Source: Bdellovibrio sp. (GTDB lineage Bacteria; Bdellovibrionota; Bdellovibrionia; Bdellovibrionales; UBA1609). From it: a stretch of DNA of 8,351 nucleotides. Within the stretch, counting starts at the first letter, position 1. Each line of letters begins with the position of its first letter. Made by a program: the position numbers and the translations under genes. The stretch is taken from NCBI GenBank assembly GCA_003694355.1, contig RFKI01000320.1:1-8351 (forward strand), written 5' to 3'. The notes under the pieces are model-generated. The model was not told the DNA's origin. It saw only the letters and a list, made by a program, of their open reading frames with translations, and searched no databases. Below are positions 1-6,741 of this stretch, piece by piece.

Positions 1-2
1 CT

Positions 3-671
3 TCTTATGATTCTCCTTCAGTTTTATTAGCTCATGCGGAAAGGGAAGTGTTGAGAATGGCTGATATTGTTTTGAGCATGGTTAAAGATTCTTTTCAGCT
101 ATTTAAAGGAGAAAACAAAGACCTCTATGAAGATATTAAAGAGCGAGATAATAAAGTTGATCTTTTGAACAGAGAAATCAGTTTGTTTTTAACTCAGCAT
201 ATGGAAAATTCAGAGTCTACGGATTATGATCAAATGATTCGTTTGATTTCCTTTGTGGCTGACTTGGAGAGTGCAGCCGATGTGGTGGATAAAAATATTG
301 TTCATTTGGCAGGAAAAAAACAAAACCTCAAAGTGGATTTTAGCCAGCAGGGCTGGGATGAATTAAAGAAGATGCACCAGATGGTGGTTGAGCTGATGGA
401 ATTGTCCATCTTGGCCTTTCAAAGAAAGGATCCTCGTCTCGGCGAGCAAGTTTTATATTTAAAACGAAAAATTCGAGTGCTGGAAAAAAACTTACGAGAA
501 ACTCATATAGAACGTTTGATTGCCGGCAAAAAAGAGTCAATCAATACCAGCTCCATACATATGGACGTTTTGGCGGAATACAGACGAATTGCGGGGCTTA
601 TGAGCAATCATGTGTACAGTCTTGTGGGGACGACAGATCGTTATAGTTTGCTTCACAAGACGGAAGAATAG
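3..671 (+). CDS. Na/Pi cotransporter family protein, C-terminal PhoU-like domain (5' partial)
   Basis: This is the 3' part of a gene that enters from the left edge. The frame is open from base 3 and reads SYDSPSVLLAHAEREVLRMA before the first possible internal start (GTG at 48), so the true start lies outside the window. The visible 222 residues are all helical. They resemble the cytoplasmic PhoU-like tail that follows the membrane part of NptA/YjbB-type sodium/phosphate cotransporters: the entry segment with a conserved Pro, Ala and Glu followed by RMADIVLSM, the DLESAADVVDKNI helix, and the closing segment SSIHMDVLAEYRRIAGLMSNH. In that family the membrane domain moves phosphate with sodium, and the PhoU-like tail is thought to be regulatory. 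The membrane part is not visible, so a free PhoU-like protein cannot be fully excluded, although the open frame at the edge argues for a longer protein. The next gene starts 54 bases downstream with no convincing terminator between them, so the two may be co-transcribed. Confidence 0.8.
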   Translation, partial: SYDSPSVLLAHAEREVLRMADIVLSMVKDSFQLFKGENKDLYEDIKERDNKVDLLNREISLFLTQHMENSESTDYDQMIRLISFVADLESAADVVDKNIVHLAGKKQNLKVDFSQQGWDELKKMHQMVVELMELSILAFQRKDPRLGEQVLYLKRKIRVLEKNLRETHIERLIAGKKESINTSSIHMDVLAEYRRIAGLMSNHVYSLVGTTDRYSLLHKTEE

Positions 672-725
672 TTTTTTGATGGCCCTCTTTTGTTTGTTTT
701 AAGAAAACCCGAAGATAAAGGCACC

Positions 726-2027
726 ATGACACAGAGAAGTTTATTAAGGCCTTTTTCTTTACACACATTGAACTACACGTTCTATGGAGCTCTTTTTGGG
801 TTCTTTTTCCCTATTTTGGGGACCTATGTACATGCCTACCAATTAGGTGTGGGATTCTGGGAAGCGCAAAGCTCAGAGAAGTTACTTTGGATCATTGATA
901 CAGCTCCATTCTTCCTTGGTTTTTTTGCTTCTTTAGCAGGAAGGAAGCAGGACCATGTGGAGGGCATCAACCGCTCTTTGGATGCTTTGGTGAGGCAGCG
1001 AACCAAAGAGTTGGAAAAGGCCAAAGAAAAAGCAGAAGCGGCTGCTGAAGCCAAGTCTATGTTTTTGGCCAGCATGTCTCATGAGATCAGAACACCTTTA
1101 AATGCCATTTTGGGATTTTCTCAATCTCTAAGTGCAAATTCTCAGTTACAGTCCAGAGAGCGAGAACTTGTGGACGGGATTTATCGTAGTGGAAACCATT
1201 TATTGCAGCTTATTAATAATATCCTGGACCTTTCCAAATTTGAGGCAGGAAAGGTGGAACTCACCTTACAAGAATTTGAACTTTGTGATTTGGTGCAAGA
1301 TCTTCATGATGTTTTCAATCTAGTGGTGAAAGGGAAAAATATTCAGTTTATCTGTAAAAGCGTGGGAGAAGATTTACATGGAAAGGCTGTGCATGGAGAT
1401 TTGCCAAAGTTACGACAGGTTCTCACAAATCTTCTTGGAAATGCGGTGAAATTTGCTAAAAGCGAAATTCGTTTGGTTGTTTCCTCACCCGAACCAGATC
1501 AATATATGTTTTCAGTGGAAGACGATGGCCCGGGCATTCCTCCAGAAGCCATTGAAGAGATTTTTCAACCATTTTCTCAGGCTTCAGAGGGAAAGAAGGC
1601 TGGAGGCACTGGTCTAGGGCTCAGTATTTCTAAGCAGCTTGTTGAGTTAATGGGAGGCACTTTGAAAGTTGAAAGTACCCCAGGAGAACGCACTCAGTTC
1701 TACTTCACTCTTCCCATGGAAGCGGCTGAAAGTACAGGAAGTGATAGTGAGGTTAATATCCTTAATTTGGCTGAAAAGGACCCTCAGGAATATGGAAAAT
1801 TTGTTTTTGAGGGAATGGATTTTAACTCTCCTTTAATTGCTCGGCTAGAGAAAGCGGCTGAACTGTCTAATTTAACAAAAATAAAAGCAGTTCTAAAGGA
1901 GCTGGAAGGGCAGGGAGAAACAGAACAACTTTTTTGCAAGATGGTTCGTGGTTACCTAGAAACTTTTGATATGGAAGCCATTGTAAGCCGTATTCAACGC
2001 TTTAAAGAAATGCAAAATGCCGCATAG
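726..2027 (+). CDS. Membrane-bound sensor histidine kinase without receiver domain
   Basis: Predicted 433-residue inner-membrane histidine kinase. I chose ATG 726 because an AAAGG box lies at 717-721, four bases upstream; a TTG at 690 would add 12 residues with no such support. Two hydrophobic segments (about 16-38 and 53-72) form a hairpin with only a short loop, so there is no sizeable periplasmic sensor domain. The second ends in the stretch LLWIIDTAPFFLGFFASLAG, then a coiled coil rich in Lys, Glu and Ala (about 77-112) leads to the dimerisation/phosphoacceptor domain with SHEIRTPLNAI (phosphorylated His119). The ATPase domain has an N box (LLGNAVKF, Asn239), a G1 box (DDGPGIP, about 266-272) and a G2 box (GGTGLGLSI, 293-301), all intact. 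About 90 extra residues follow (from about 335), with no receiver Asp motif; they resemble the helical tail often found after the receiver of hybrid kinases. No response regulator is adjacent, so partner and signal are unknown. Proximity to a phosphate-transporter gene does not show a phosphate role. Confidence 0.9.
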   Translation: MTQRSLLRPFSLHTLNYTFYGALFGFFFPILGTYVHAYQLGVGFWEAQSSEKLLWIIDTAPFFLGFFASLAGRKQDHVEGINRSLDALVRQRTKELEKAKEKAEAAAEAKSMFLASMSHEIRTPLNAILGFSQSLSANSQLQSRERELVDGIYRSGNHLLQLINNILDLSKFEAGKVELTLQEFELCDLVQDLHDVFNLVVKGKNIQFICKSVGEDLHGKAVHGDLPKLRQVLTNLLGNAVKFAKSEIRLVVSSPEPDQYMFSVEDDGPGIPPEAIEEIFQPFSQASEGKKAGGTGLGLSISKQLVELMGGTLKVESTPGERTQFYFTLPMEAAESTGSDSEVNILNLAEKDPQEYGKFVFEGMDFNSPLIARLEKAAELSNLTKIKAVLKELEGQGETEQLFCKMVRGYLETFDMEAIVSRIQRFKEMQNAA

Positions 2028-2054
2028 TATAAGGTTAGGGAACCTTTTCTTCCT

Positions 2055-2111
2055 TTGACGCTTATTTGCAAATGGGTTAAAAAAATAAAAGGGCCATGGC
2101 CCTTTTATAAT
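2055..2111 (+). promoter_or_regulatory. Weak candidate promoter elements before zapA
   Basis: TTGACG at 2055-2060 lies 17 bases before TAAAAA at 2078-2083, a passable sigma70-like pair. A perfect TATAAT occurs at 2106-2111 but has no matching -35 box at 17 bases. Both overlap the hairpin at 2085-2108, so a start here would cut into or follow the hairpin. The cluster beginning with zapA needs a promoter and this gap is the obvious place, but neither candidate is convincing from sequence alone. Confidence 0.25.
2085..2108. terminator. Palindromic hairpin, likely terminator of the kinase gene
   Basis: A perfect 24-base palindrome centred on CCATGG (core AAAAGGGCCATGGCCCTTTT at 2087-2106, extended by two pairs on each side). 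As RNA it folds into a stem of about 10 pairs with a CATG loop, strongest in the GGGCC/GGCCC part. An A-rich run precedes it and a short T run follows, so it could act in both directions. It lies 57 bases after the kinase stop codon and before zapA, which fits a boundary between transcription units. The T tract is short, so termination may be incomplete. Confidence 0.65.
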
Positions 2112-2162
2112 AATAGGTGATGTTTTTTGAGAATTTTTTAGTTGGATAGGATAACTTACTCG

Positions 2163-2474
2163 ATGGAACCTGAAAAGCGTTTGTATGAAGTTCAAGTGGC
2201 GGGATTACCGCTAAAGTTAAGGTCCTCTCATGATCAGGAAACCGTAAATGAGCTTGTATCCCTGGTAAGCCAAAAAGTGGAAGAGTCTCAATCTTTAAAT
2301 CCAGGGATTTCTTTTCAAAACGCTTTGTTATTGGCATCTCTTCATATTGCTGAAGACTTCATTTTATTAAAGCGCTCGGCTTTAAAAGAAATTCAAAACA
2401 TAGAAAATCAGGCCAAAGATGTTCTATCCGAACTAGAAGATTCTCCACTCAACAAACTAGGCTTAGAAGGCTAA
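2163..2474 (+). CDS. zapA: Cell division protein ZapA
   Basis: Predicted 103-residue cytoplasmic protein of the ZapA family, which binds FtsZ and promotes bundling of filaments in the division ring. The N-terminal part (YEVQVAGLPLKLRSSHD, about 8-24) matches the short beta-rich ZapA head. The middle has the family's helix SFQNALLLASLHIAEDFILL (about 50-69), corresponding to the LAALNIADEL-type segment. The C-terminal helix is charged and probably forms the coiled-coil dimer stalk. Length agrees with the family (about 90-110). The start is uncertain: ATG 2163 is preceded by AGGA at a rather long distance (about 11-12 bases), while TTG 2142 in the same frame would add seven residues (MDRITYS). 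The gene next door is the 5-formyltetrahydrofolate cyclo-ligase, the zapA-fau pairing known from proteobacteria, which supports the call. The gap between them is only 35 bases, so there is no room for the 6S RNA found there in many proteobacteria. Confidence 0.82.
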   Translation: MEPEKRLYEVQVAGLPLKLRSSHDQETVNELVSLVSQKVEESQSLNPGISFQNALLLASLHIAEDFILLKRSALKEIQNIENQAKDVLSELEDSPLNKLGLEG

Positions 2475-2495
2475 GAACAATTAGTCTTCTATTTT

Positions 2496-2502
2496 GAAGG
2501 AG
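2496..2502 (+). promoter_or_regulatory. Strong ribosome binding site fixing a TTG start
   Basis: GAAGGAG lies seven bases before TTG 2510. It is among the best Shine-Dalgarno matches in the window and decides the start of the cyclo-ligase gene, which has no nearby in-frame ATG. Its quality also argues that the gene was recently, or is still, translated despite the frameshift downstream. Confidence 0.75.
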
Positions 2503-2509
2503 AACAGGT

Positions 2510-3113
2510 TTGGGTAGGGCAGCGGAAAAAGCTTTATTGCGAGAATCTTTTCTGAAGAAAAGGAAAGAGGCTTTTCATCAAACGCCTATAGAGGCGTTGC
2601 CTTTCCACCTGACTTCCTTGCTGAAGGCTTTAAACTTAATGGGTGAAGGTCAATCTTCTTCCCACCCCTCTTTAAGGGGAGCTATTTATTTTCAGCATGG
2701 TAGTGAGGTTTCTTTAGAGTCTTTTCTGAGGAGCTTGAAAGGCCAGGTAGAATGGGGTGGCTCCCAAAGTCAATGGCTCAGAGCTTCTCTTTTATCCCTA
2801 TACCTATGGTAAAACGCCCTTGGTCAGGAACCAATGGGGCATTTGGGAGCCGGCATCCAATCATGATCCTGTGGCACTTTCTCATTGTCATTTTGTGTGT
2901 GTACCTGGCGTGGCCTTTGATCGGGAAGGGGGACGTTTAGGCTATGGAAAGGGCTATTATGACAGAGCTTTGCAAGGTTATGAGGGTGTAAAGATAGGAG
3001 TGGCCTATGCACAGCAAGTAAGTGAGAAGCCTCTTCCTTTAGATGATCATGATGTTTTAATGGATGCGTTAGTGACAGAAGAGTTTTTTTTGATTTTTAA
3101 CGAAAGGGATTAA
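2510..3113 (+). pseudogene. fau: 5-formyltetrahydrofolate cyclo-ligase, split by a one-base frameshift
   Basis: The intact enzyme (also called 5,10-methenyltetrahydrofolate synthetase) uses ATP to convert 5-formyltetrahydrofolate to 5,10-methenyltetrahydrofolate. Here the gene lies in two frames. The first part starts at TTG 2510 and gives the family N-terminus: basic helix LRESFLKKRKEAF and GAIYFQHGSEVSLESFL, the Y-x-x-x-x-E region. It stays open to a stop at 2810-2812 but loses resemblance after Trp at 2753-2755. The second part, open from just after a stop at 2748-2750, carries VAPKVNGSELLFYP, then WGIWEP, then the signature VPGVAFDREGGRLGYGKGYYDR with the ATP/folate-binding Gly-rich loop, and ends at TAA 3111. 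Dropping one G from the GGGG run at 2754-2757 joins them as ...VEWVAPKVNG..., a continuous 200-residue protein of normal family length. This could be a real mutation or a homopolymer sequencing error; nothing suggests programmed shifting. If real, the product would be truncated at about 100 residues and lack the active site. It ends two bases before rny. Confidence 0.85.
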
Positions 3114-3115
3114 CA

Positions 3116-4699
3116 ATGGATCACACAATTTTATTGGCGATTTTAGCGGGCCTTTTGGTTGGTGTCCTTGTTGGCGTGCTTTCTTTGTATATTTATCGTC
3201 AAATGCAGGATGCAAAGGTAAAAGGGCAAGCGGCCCGAGAAGCTGACCGCATTTTGAATCGAGCCAAAGCACAAGCTGCTCGCATTGAAAAGGAATCTCG
3301 TCAGAAAGCGAAGGACTTTGAAAATAGAGCTCGAAGAAATGTAGAGTCTGAGATTCGTCGGGAGAAACAAAAGCTTCAGCAACAGGAACATCAGCTTAAA
3401 AGTAAAGAGCAGCGTTTGGATAAGGAGTATCGCAAAAAAGAGGAGCAGCTTAAAGAGAAGATCAAAGAGGCAGAAGATCAACAAGAACGTTTGACTATAG
3501 CGGAGCAGCGACTCAAAGACCTTGAGAAAAACACCATGCTCCAGATTAATGAGCTTAAAGAAAAGTTGGAAAAGGCCTCAAGCATGACTGAAGAGGAGGC
3601 TAAAAAAGAATTGAAAAAACTTTTAGAAGAGGAAGTGCGGCAGGAATCTTTGGCTGAATTGGCACTTGTTGAAGAAGAAGTGAAAAAAGAGGCGGCAAAA
3701 AAAGCGCGTTACATTTTAGCCACAGCCATTTCCCGTTATGCCAGTGAAGCCGCAACGGAAAGAACAGTGACGACAATGCCTTTAACTGGTGAGGAGATGA
3801 AAGGGAAAATTATAGGAAGGGAAGGCCGAAACATTCGAGCTTTAGAAGCCGCTTGTGGTGTTGACCTGATCATCGATGAAACTCCTGAAACGGTTGTGAT
3901 CTCCAGTTTTGATCCTGTACGTAGAGAGGTGGCCAAACTTTCTATTGAACGACTGATGGAAGATGGTCGTGTTCATCCTGCTCGTATTGAAGAGGTTGTT
4001 GAGAAAGTGAAATCAGAACTCTTTAAAAAAATCAAAGAAGATGGAGAGAAGGCCTGCTTTGATTTGGGAATCCCTAATGTTCATCCTAATATTTTAAGTT
4101 TAATTGGTAGCTTAAAGTATCGAATGGCAGAGACCCAGAATCTTTATAATCACAGCATGGAGGTGGCCTATGTGGCCGGCTTACTTGCTGCAGAAATAGG
4201 GGCCGATGTTAAAGCGGCTCGTCGAGCTGGCCTCTTGCATGATATTGGGAAGTCCATTGATCATACGGTAGAGGGAAGTCATGCTACCGTGGGAGCTGAT
4301 TTTGCCAAAAGGCATGGGGAGAAAGACTATATATGTTATGCCATTCGGGCTCACCATAATGAAGTGCCACCTCGTTCTATTTTGGATCATATTGTTCAGG
4401 CTGCAAATAACTTTTCGAAAGCTCGTCCTGGAGCGCGCAGAGCCACAATGCAAAATTACATTCGCCGTTTAGAAGATTTGGAGTCCATTGGTAACAGCTT
4501 TGATGGGGTGGAAAGAACTTTTGCCATTCAAGCGGGTAAGGAAATTCGTGTTTTAGTTGATAGTGGAAAGATCACAGATGACCAAGCTACTATGCTTAGT
4601 AAGGATATTGCTAGAAAGATAGAAAGAGAATTGAACTATCCGGGGCAAATTAAAGTTAATGTTGTGAGAGAAACTCGAATTGTGGAGCATGCAAGGTAA
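3116..4699 (+). CDS. rny: Ribonuclease Y
   Basis: Predicted 527-residue membrane-anchored endoribonuclease that starts mRNA decay; family length is about 510-525. ATG 3116 has AAAGGGA (3103-3109) six bases upstream. Domains in order: one N-terminal membrane helix (about 4-27); a long charged coiled coil (about 33-200); a KH RNA-binding domain with [14 protein letters not shown] (GREG at 234-237) and [13 protein letters not shown]; and an HD domain with His346 (NHSMEV), His375-Asp376 ([10 protein letters not shown]) and the AHHNEV motif (His413, His414). The segment that usually reads A-A-D-A-(I/L)-S-x-A-R-P-G-A-R is here [15 protein letters not shown], so Asn431 stands where the last metal-binding Asp of the HD superfamily is expected. 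All other signature positions look intact, and the C-terminal [14 protein letters not shown] block is typical. Whether Asn431 lowers activity is not known. The gene is two bases after the cyclo-ligase stop and one base before tyrS, so translation is probably coupled. Confidence 0.96.
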   Translation: MDHTILLAILAGLLVGVLVGVLSLYIYRQMQDAKVKGQAAREADRILNRAKAQAARIEKESRQKAKDFENRARRNVESEIRREKQKLQQQEHQLKSKEQRLDKEYRKKEEQLKEKIKEAEDQQERLTIAEQRLKDLEKNTMLQINELKEKLEKASSMTEEEAKKELKKLLEEEVRQESLAELALVEEEVKKEAAKKARYILATAISRYASEAATERTVTTMPLTGEEMKGKIIGREGRNIRALEAACGVDLIIDETPETVVISSFDPVRREVAKLSIERLMEDGRVHPARIEEVVEKVKSELFKKIKEDGEKACFDLGIPNVHPNILSLIGSLKYRMAETQNLYNHSMEVAYVAGLLAAEIGADVKAARRAGLLHDIGKSIDHTVEGSHATVGADFAKRHGEKDYICYAIRAHHNEVPPRSILDHIVQAANNFSKARPGARRATMQNYIRRLEDLESIGNSFDGVERTFAIQAGKEIRVLVDSGKITDDQATMLSKDIARKIERELNYPGQIKVNVVRETRIVEHAR

Positions 4700-4700
4700 A

Positions 4701-5930
4701 ATGAAAAAAATTGAGATGACACCAGAGGAGCAGCTTAAAGAAATTTCTCGTGGCGTGGTGGACCTTGTGTCCAAGGAAGAACTGCTTCAAAAACTTCAGA
4801 AAAGTTATAAAGAGCAAAAACCTTTAATTATTAAAGCCGGGTTTGATCCATCTCGCCCAGACCTTCATTTGGGGCACACTGTTTTGATCAATAAGTTGAA
4901 GCAGTTTCAGGACTTGGGTCACCAAGTTGTCTTTTTGGTTGGAGATTTTACAGCTCGCATTGGTGATCCCACAGGAAAAAATGAAGCTCGTCCTCCATTG
5001 TCGGAAGAAGAAGTTCAGGAAAATTCTAAAACCTATGCTAGACAAGTTTTTAAAATTTTGGACTCAGAGAAAACCAAAGTGGTTTATAATTCAGAGTGGA
5101 TGTCCCAGTTTTCTTCTTTTGATTTTATTCGGTTAGCAAGCCACTATACGGTGGCTCGTATGCTTGAAAGGGATGACTTTCATAAAAGATTTAAATCTCA
5201 AACACCCATATCTATCCATGAATTTCTCTACCCCTTAATACAAGGATATGATTCTGTGGCTTTAAAGGCCGATGTGGAGTTGGGAGGCACGGATCAGAGG
5301 TTTAACTTGTTAGTGGGAAGAGATCTGCAACGGGCCTATGGGTTGCCATCTCAGTGTATTTTGACGATGCCTATTTTAGAAGGTCTGGATGGCGTTCAGA
5401 AAATGTCTAAAAGTCTGGATAATTATATAGCTGTGGAAGATTCTCCCAGAGAGATGTTTGGAAAAACAATGAAAATTTCAGATGACCTAATGCTTCGTTA
5501 CTATGAACTTTTGACAGATCTTTCGACAAAGGAGTTAGATCAGTTAAAGGAAGATTTGAAAACAGGCCGAAAACACCCCAGAGATGCAAAAGTGGAGTTA
5601 GCTCAATTTCTAGTGACTCGTTTTCATGGAAAAGAGGCTGCTCAAAAGGCTTATGAAGAGTTTCAAAGGGTTTTTGTTTCCAAAGGATTGCCCGATGAAA
5701 TCCCAGAAAAGAAGCTGAGTGTAATGTCTATAGGTATTTTGGACTTACTTGTTCAAACAGGGATGTGTTCTTCGAAGGGAGAAGGGCGGCGCTTAATACA
5801 AGGTGGGGGAGTTAAAATAAACCAACAAAAAGTTCCTGATGTTTATTTAAAGGTGGATTTGTCTCAACAACAAAATGTACTGGTTCAAGTGGGGAAAAAG
5901 AAGTTTTTGAGGGTGGTTTATGAAGGTTAA
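4701..5930 (+). CDS. tyrS: Tyrosine--tRNA ligase
   Basis: Predicted 409-residue class I aminoacyl-tRNA synthetase that activates tyrosine with ATP and charges tRNA-Tyr in the cytoplasm. Motifs (numbered from ATG 4701): the HIGH signature as HLGH (56-59) within [30 protein letters not shown], typical of the TyrZ-like bacterial subgroup; the substrate-pocket stretch [24 protein letters not shown]; and the KMSKS loop as [11 protein letters not shown] (KMSKS 234-238). A C-terminal S4 RNA-binding domain (about 339-405) carries [21 protein letters not shown] and contacts the tRNA. The enzyme looks complete and functional. ATG 4701, one base after the rny stop, has AAGG (4693-4696) four bases upstream; ATG 4689 and TTG 4680 are in frame upstream but would overlap rny. 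The 3' end overlaps the ferredoxin gene by 11 bases. I see no T-box-like leader, as the gene is internal to an operon. Confidence 0.96.
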   Translation: MKKIEMTPEEQLKEISRGVVDLVSKEELLQKLQKSYKEQKPLIIKAGFDPSRPDLHLGHTVLINKLKQFQDLGHQVVFLVGDFTARIGDPTGKNEARPPLSEEEVQENSKTYARQVFKILDSEKTKVVYNSEWMSQFSSFDFIRLASHYTVARMLERDDFHKRFKSQTPISIHEFLYPLIQGYDSVALKADVELGGTDQRFNLLVGRDLQRAYGLPSQCILTMPILEGLDGVQKMSKSLDNYIAVEDSPREMFGKTMKISDDLMLRYYELLTDLSTKELDQLKEDLKTGRKHPRDAKVELAQFLVTRFHGKEAAQKAYEEFQRVFVSKGLPDEIPEKKLSVMSIGILDLLVQTGMCSSKGEGRRLIQGGGVKINQQKVPDVYLKVDLSQQQNVLVQVGKKKFLRVVYEG

Positions 5931-6402
5931 ATTTTTGCCTCAAAATGTAGAGCTGGAGATTGAGCCTGGTCAATCTGTCATGGAACTGGCTCATCAAAAT
6001 GGGATTGCCATTAAGTCTGTGTGTAAGGGCGTTCCTTCTTGTGCTGAATGTCGAGTTAGGGTGGTGGAGGGAGAGCATAATGTTTTGCCTCCTTCTCAAA
6101 AGGAATTAAGTTTAATTGGAACAGGGTATTTTATTGATCAAAGACGTCTTTCCTGCCAGCTTTATTGTTTTGGAGATATTACCGTGGATCTCACAGAGCA
6201 AATTGAAAAAATGCAAGCTTCTCAGAAGCGTCCTCAAGGTCATAGTTCTAAAAAAGAATCAGAACAGTCTTTTGCAGTGACGGGGAACTTAATAGAAGAG
6301 GATGAGGAGATTAAAAAAGTGGCTTCTCAGATGAAGGAAGAAGACTCAGATAAAGAGAAGCCTTCAAAAAAACGACATCGTTATCGTCCTAAAAACAATT
6401 AA
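5920..6402 (+). CDS. 2Fe-2S ferredoxin with charged C-terminal tail
   Basis: Predicted 160-residue protein. Residues 1-95 form a 2Fe-2S ferredoxin fold: [20 protein letters not shown] is the first beta hairpin, followed by cluster ligands Cys35, Cys41 and Cys44 (C-x5-C-x2-C, the adrenodoxin/Isc-type spacing) in [10 protein letters not shown], and Cys79 in RRLSCQ. An extra Cys83 is nearby. It should carry one electron between a reductase and a partner in the cytoplasm; neither is encoded here, so its pathway is unknown. About 65 residues follow the domain, rich in Lys, Glu, Ser and Gln and probably disordered: acidic around EEDEEIKK and ending in a basic cluster [11 protein letters not shown]. 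Such a tail is not part of the usual 100-110-residue ferredoxin. The start ATG overlaps the tyrS end by 11 bases with a GGTGG-like purine stretch before it, which suggests coupled translation. It looks like the last gene of the cluster. Confidence 0.9.
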   Translation: MKVKFLPQNVELEIEPGQSVMELAHQNGIAIKSVCKGVPSCAECRVRVVEGEHNVLPPSQKELSLIGTGYFIDQRRLSCQLYCFGDITVDLTEQIEKMQASQKRPQGHSSKKESEQSFAVTGNLIEEDEEIKKVASQMKEEDSDKEKPSKKRHRYRPKNN

Positions 6403-6654
6403 TTAGATAGAGTGTTTTTTATTGTTTCTCCTTATCATCGTTTAGAGTTAAGTTGCCTATAGGAAAGTGTTTAGGGCTTTGGGAGACCTCAGGATTTCTG
6501 TGTAATTACTAAGAGATTTTGATGGCACTTAAAGGACAGGGGCAGTGACAGATATCGTGGGCGAAATTCTTTTCTTTTATACCTACAAATTGTAGTAGAG
6601 CCCTTTCAGTGAATCATTTCGATAACCTTTTATTTATCGGGCAATACGAAGCCG

Positions 6655-6682
6655 TCTCAATTTGAGATCCTTTTATTTTTTT
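6655..6682 (+). terminator. Possible terminator: short hairpin plus T-rich tract
   Basis: TCTCAA (6655-6660) and TTGAGA (6662-6667) form an inverted repeat, practically a four-pair stem with a small loop. It is followed by TCC and a run of eleven T and one A (6671-6682). The stem is weak and AT-rich, so this is only a candidate for ending the zapA-to-ferredoxin transcript, about 250 bases after its last gene. No better candidate was seen closer to the ferredoxin stop. Confidence 0.35.
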
Positions 6683-6707
6683 CTCACGTTTGAGGTCATG
6701 GCTCCCG

Positions 6708-6713
6708 TATAAT
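6708..6713 (+). promoter_or_regulatory. Candidate -10 box for the protease gene
   Basis: A perfect TATAAT stands 16 bases before the upstream protease ATG (6730) and 28 before ATG 6742. No good -35 box is present at 16-18 bases; the nearest TTGAGG (6690-6695) is too close. If used, transcription would start at about 6720, leaving a leader of only about 20 bases to ATG 6742. An activator-dependent or alternative-sigma promoter is possible but not shown. Confidence 0.4.
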
Positions 6714-6741
6714 TGAAAGAAAGAAGGGAATGTATAAAAAG

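Larger units (their letters stand above)
6403..6741. other. Gene-free gap with several inverted repeats
   Basis: About 340 bases without a supported gene; only tiny reading frames without ribosome sites occur. It contains several potential stems: AGGGCTTT (6473-6480) with AGAGCCCT (6597-6604); CTACAA/TTGTAG (6583-6595); CGATAA/TTATCG (6620-6639, eight-base loop); TCTCAA/TTGAGA (6655-6667) followed by a T-rich run; and GGGAGACCTCA (6481-6491) with TGAGGTC plus TCCC (6691-6706, five-base bulge). The first and last stems cross, so they are alternatives or a pseudoknot. I could not match this to tmRNA, 6S, SRP or RNase P RNA. It may be 3'/5' untranslated sequence with a terminator and promoter, or hold a small RNA. 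Confidence 0.5.

Noticed and set aside
696..708. GTTTT-AAG-AAAAC inverted repeat between the transporter and kinase genes as a terminator
   Set aside because: The stem is five nearly all A-T pairs with no T run after it, too weak to call.
2475..2509. 6S RNA gene expected between zapA and the cyclo-ligase gene
   Set aside because: The gap is only 35 bases and is taken up by a ribosome binding site, far too short for a 6S RNA of about 180 bases.
2740..2815. Programmed frameshift joining the two cyclo-ligase halves
   Set aside because: There is no stop or rare-codon hungry site just after the crossover, and the first frame stays open for a further 50 or so bases. A single extra G in the GGGG run explains it more simply.
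3143..3484. Reverse-strand reading frame of 113 codons opposite the RNase Y coiled coil
   Set aside because: It is the antisense of a Lys/Glu-rich coiled coil, which produces Phe/Leu-rich frames without stops. There is no ribosome site and no family likeness.
6393..6427. AAACAAT / ATTGTTT inverted repeat just after the ferredoxin end as a terminator
   Set aside because: Seven AT-rich pairs with a 21-base loop and no T tract after the second arm make a poor terminator.
6461..6560. Faint likeness to RNase P RNA (AGGAAAGT, then GGGCT, later CAGTGACAG)
   Set aside because: The matching 3' core segment and the expected P4 pairing are missing, and the region is too short. The match is by chance as far as I can tell.
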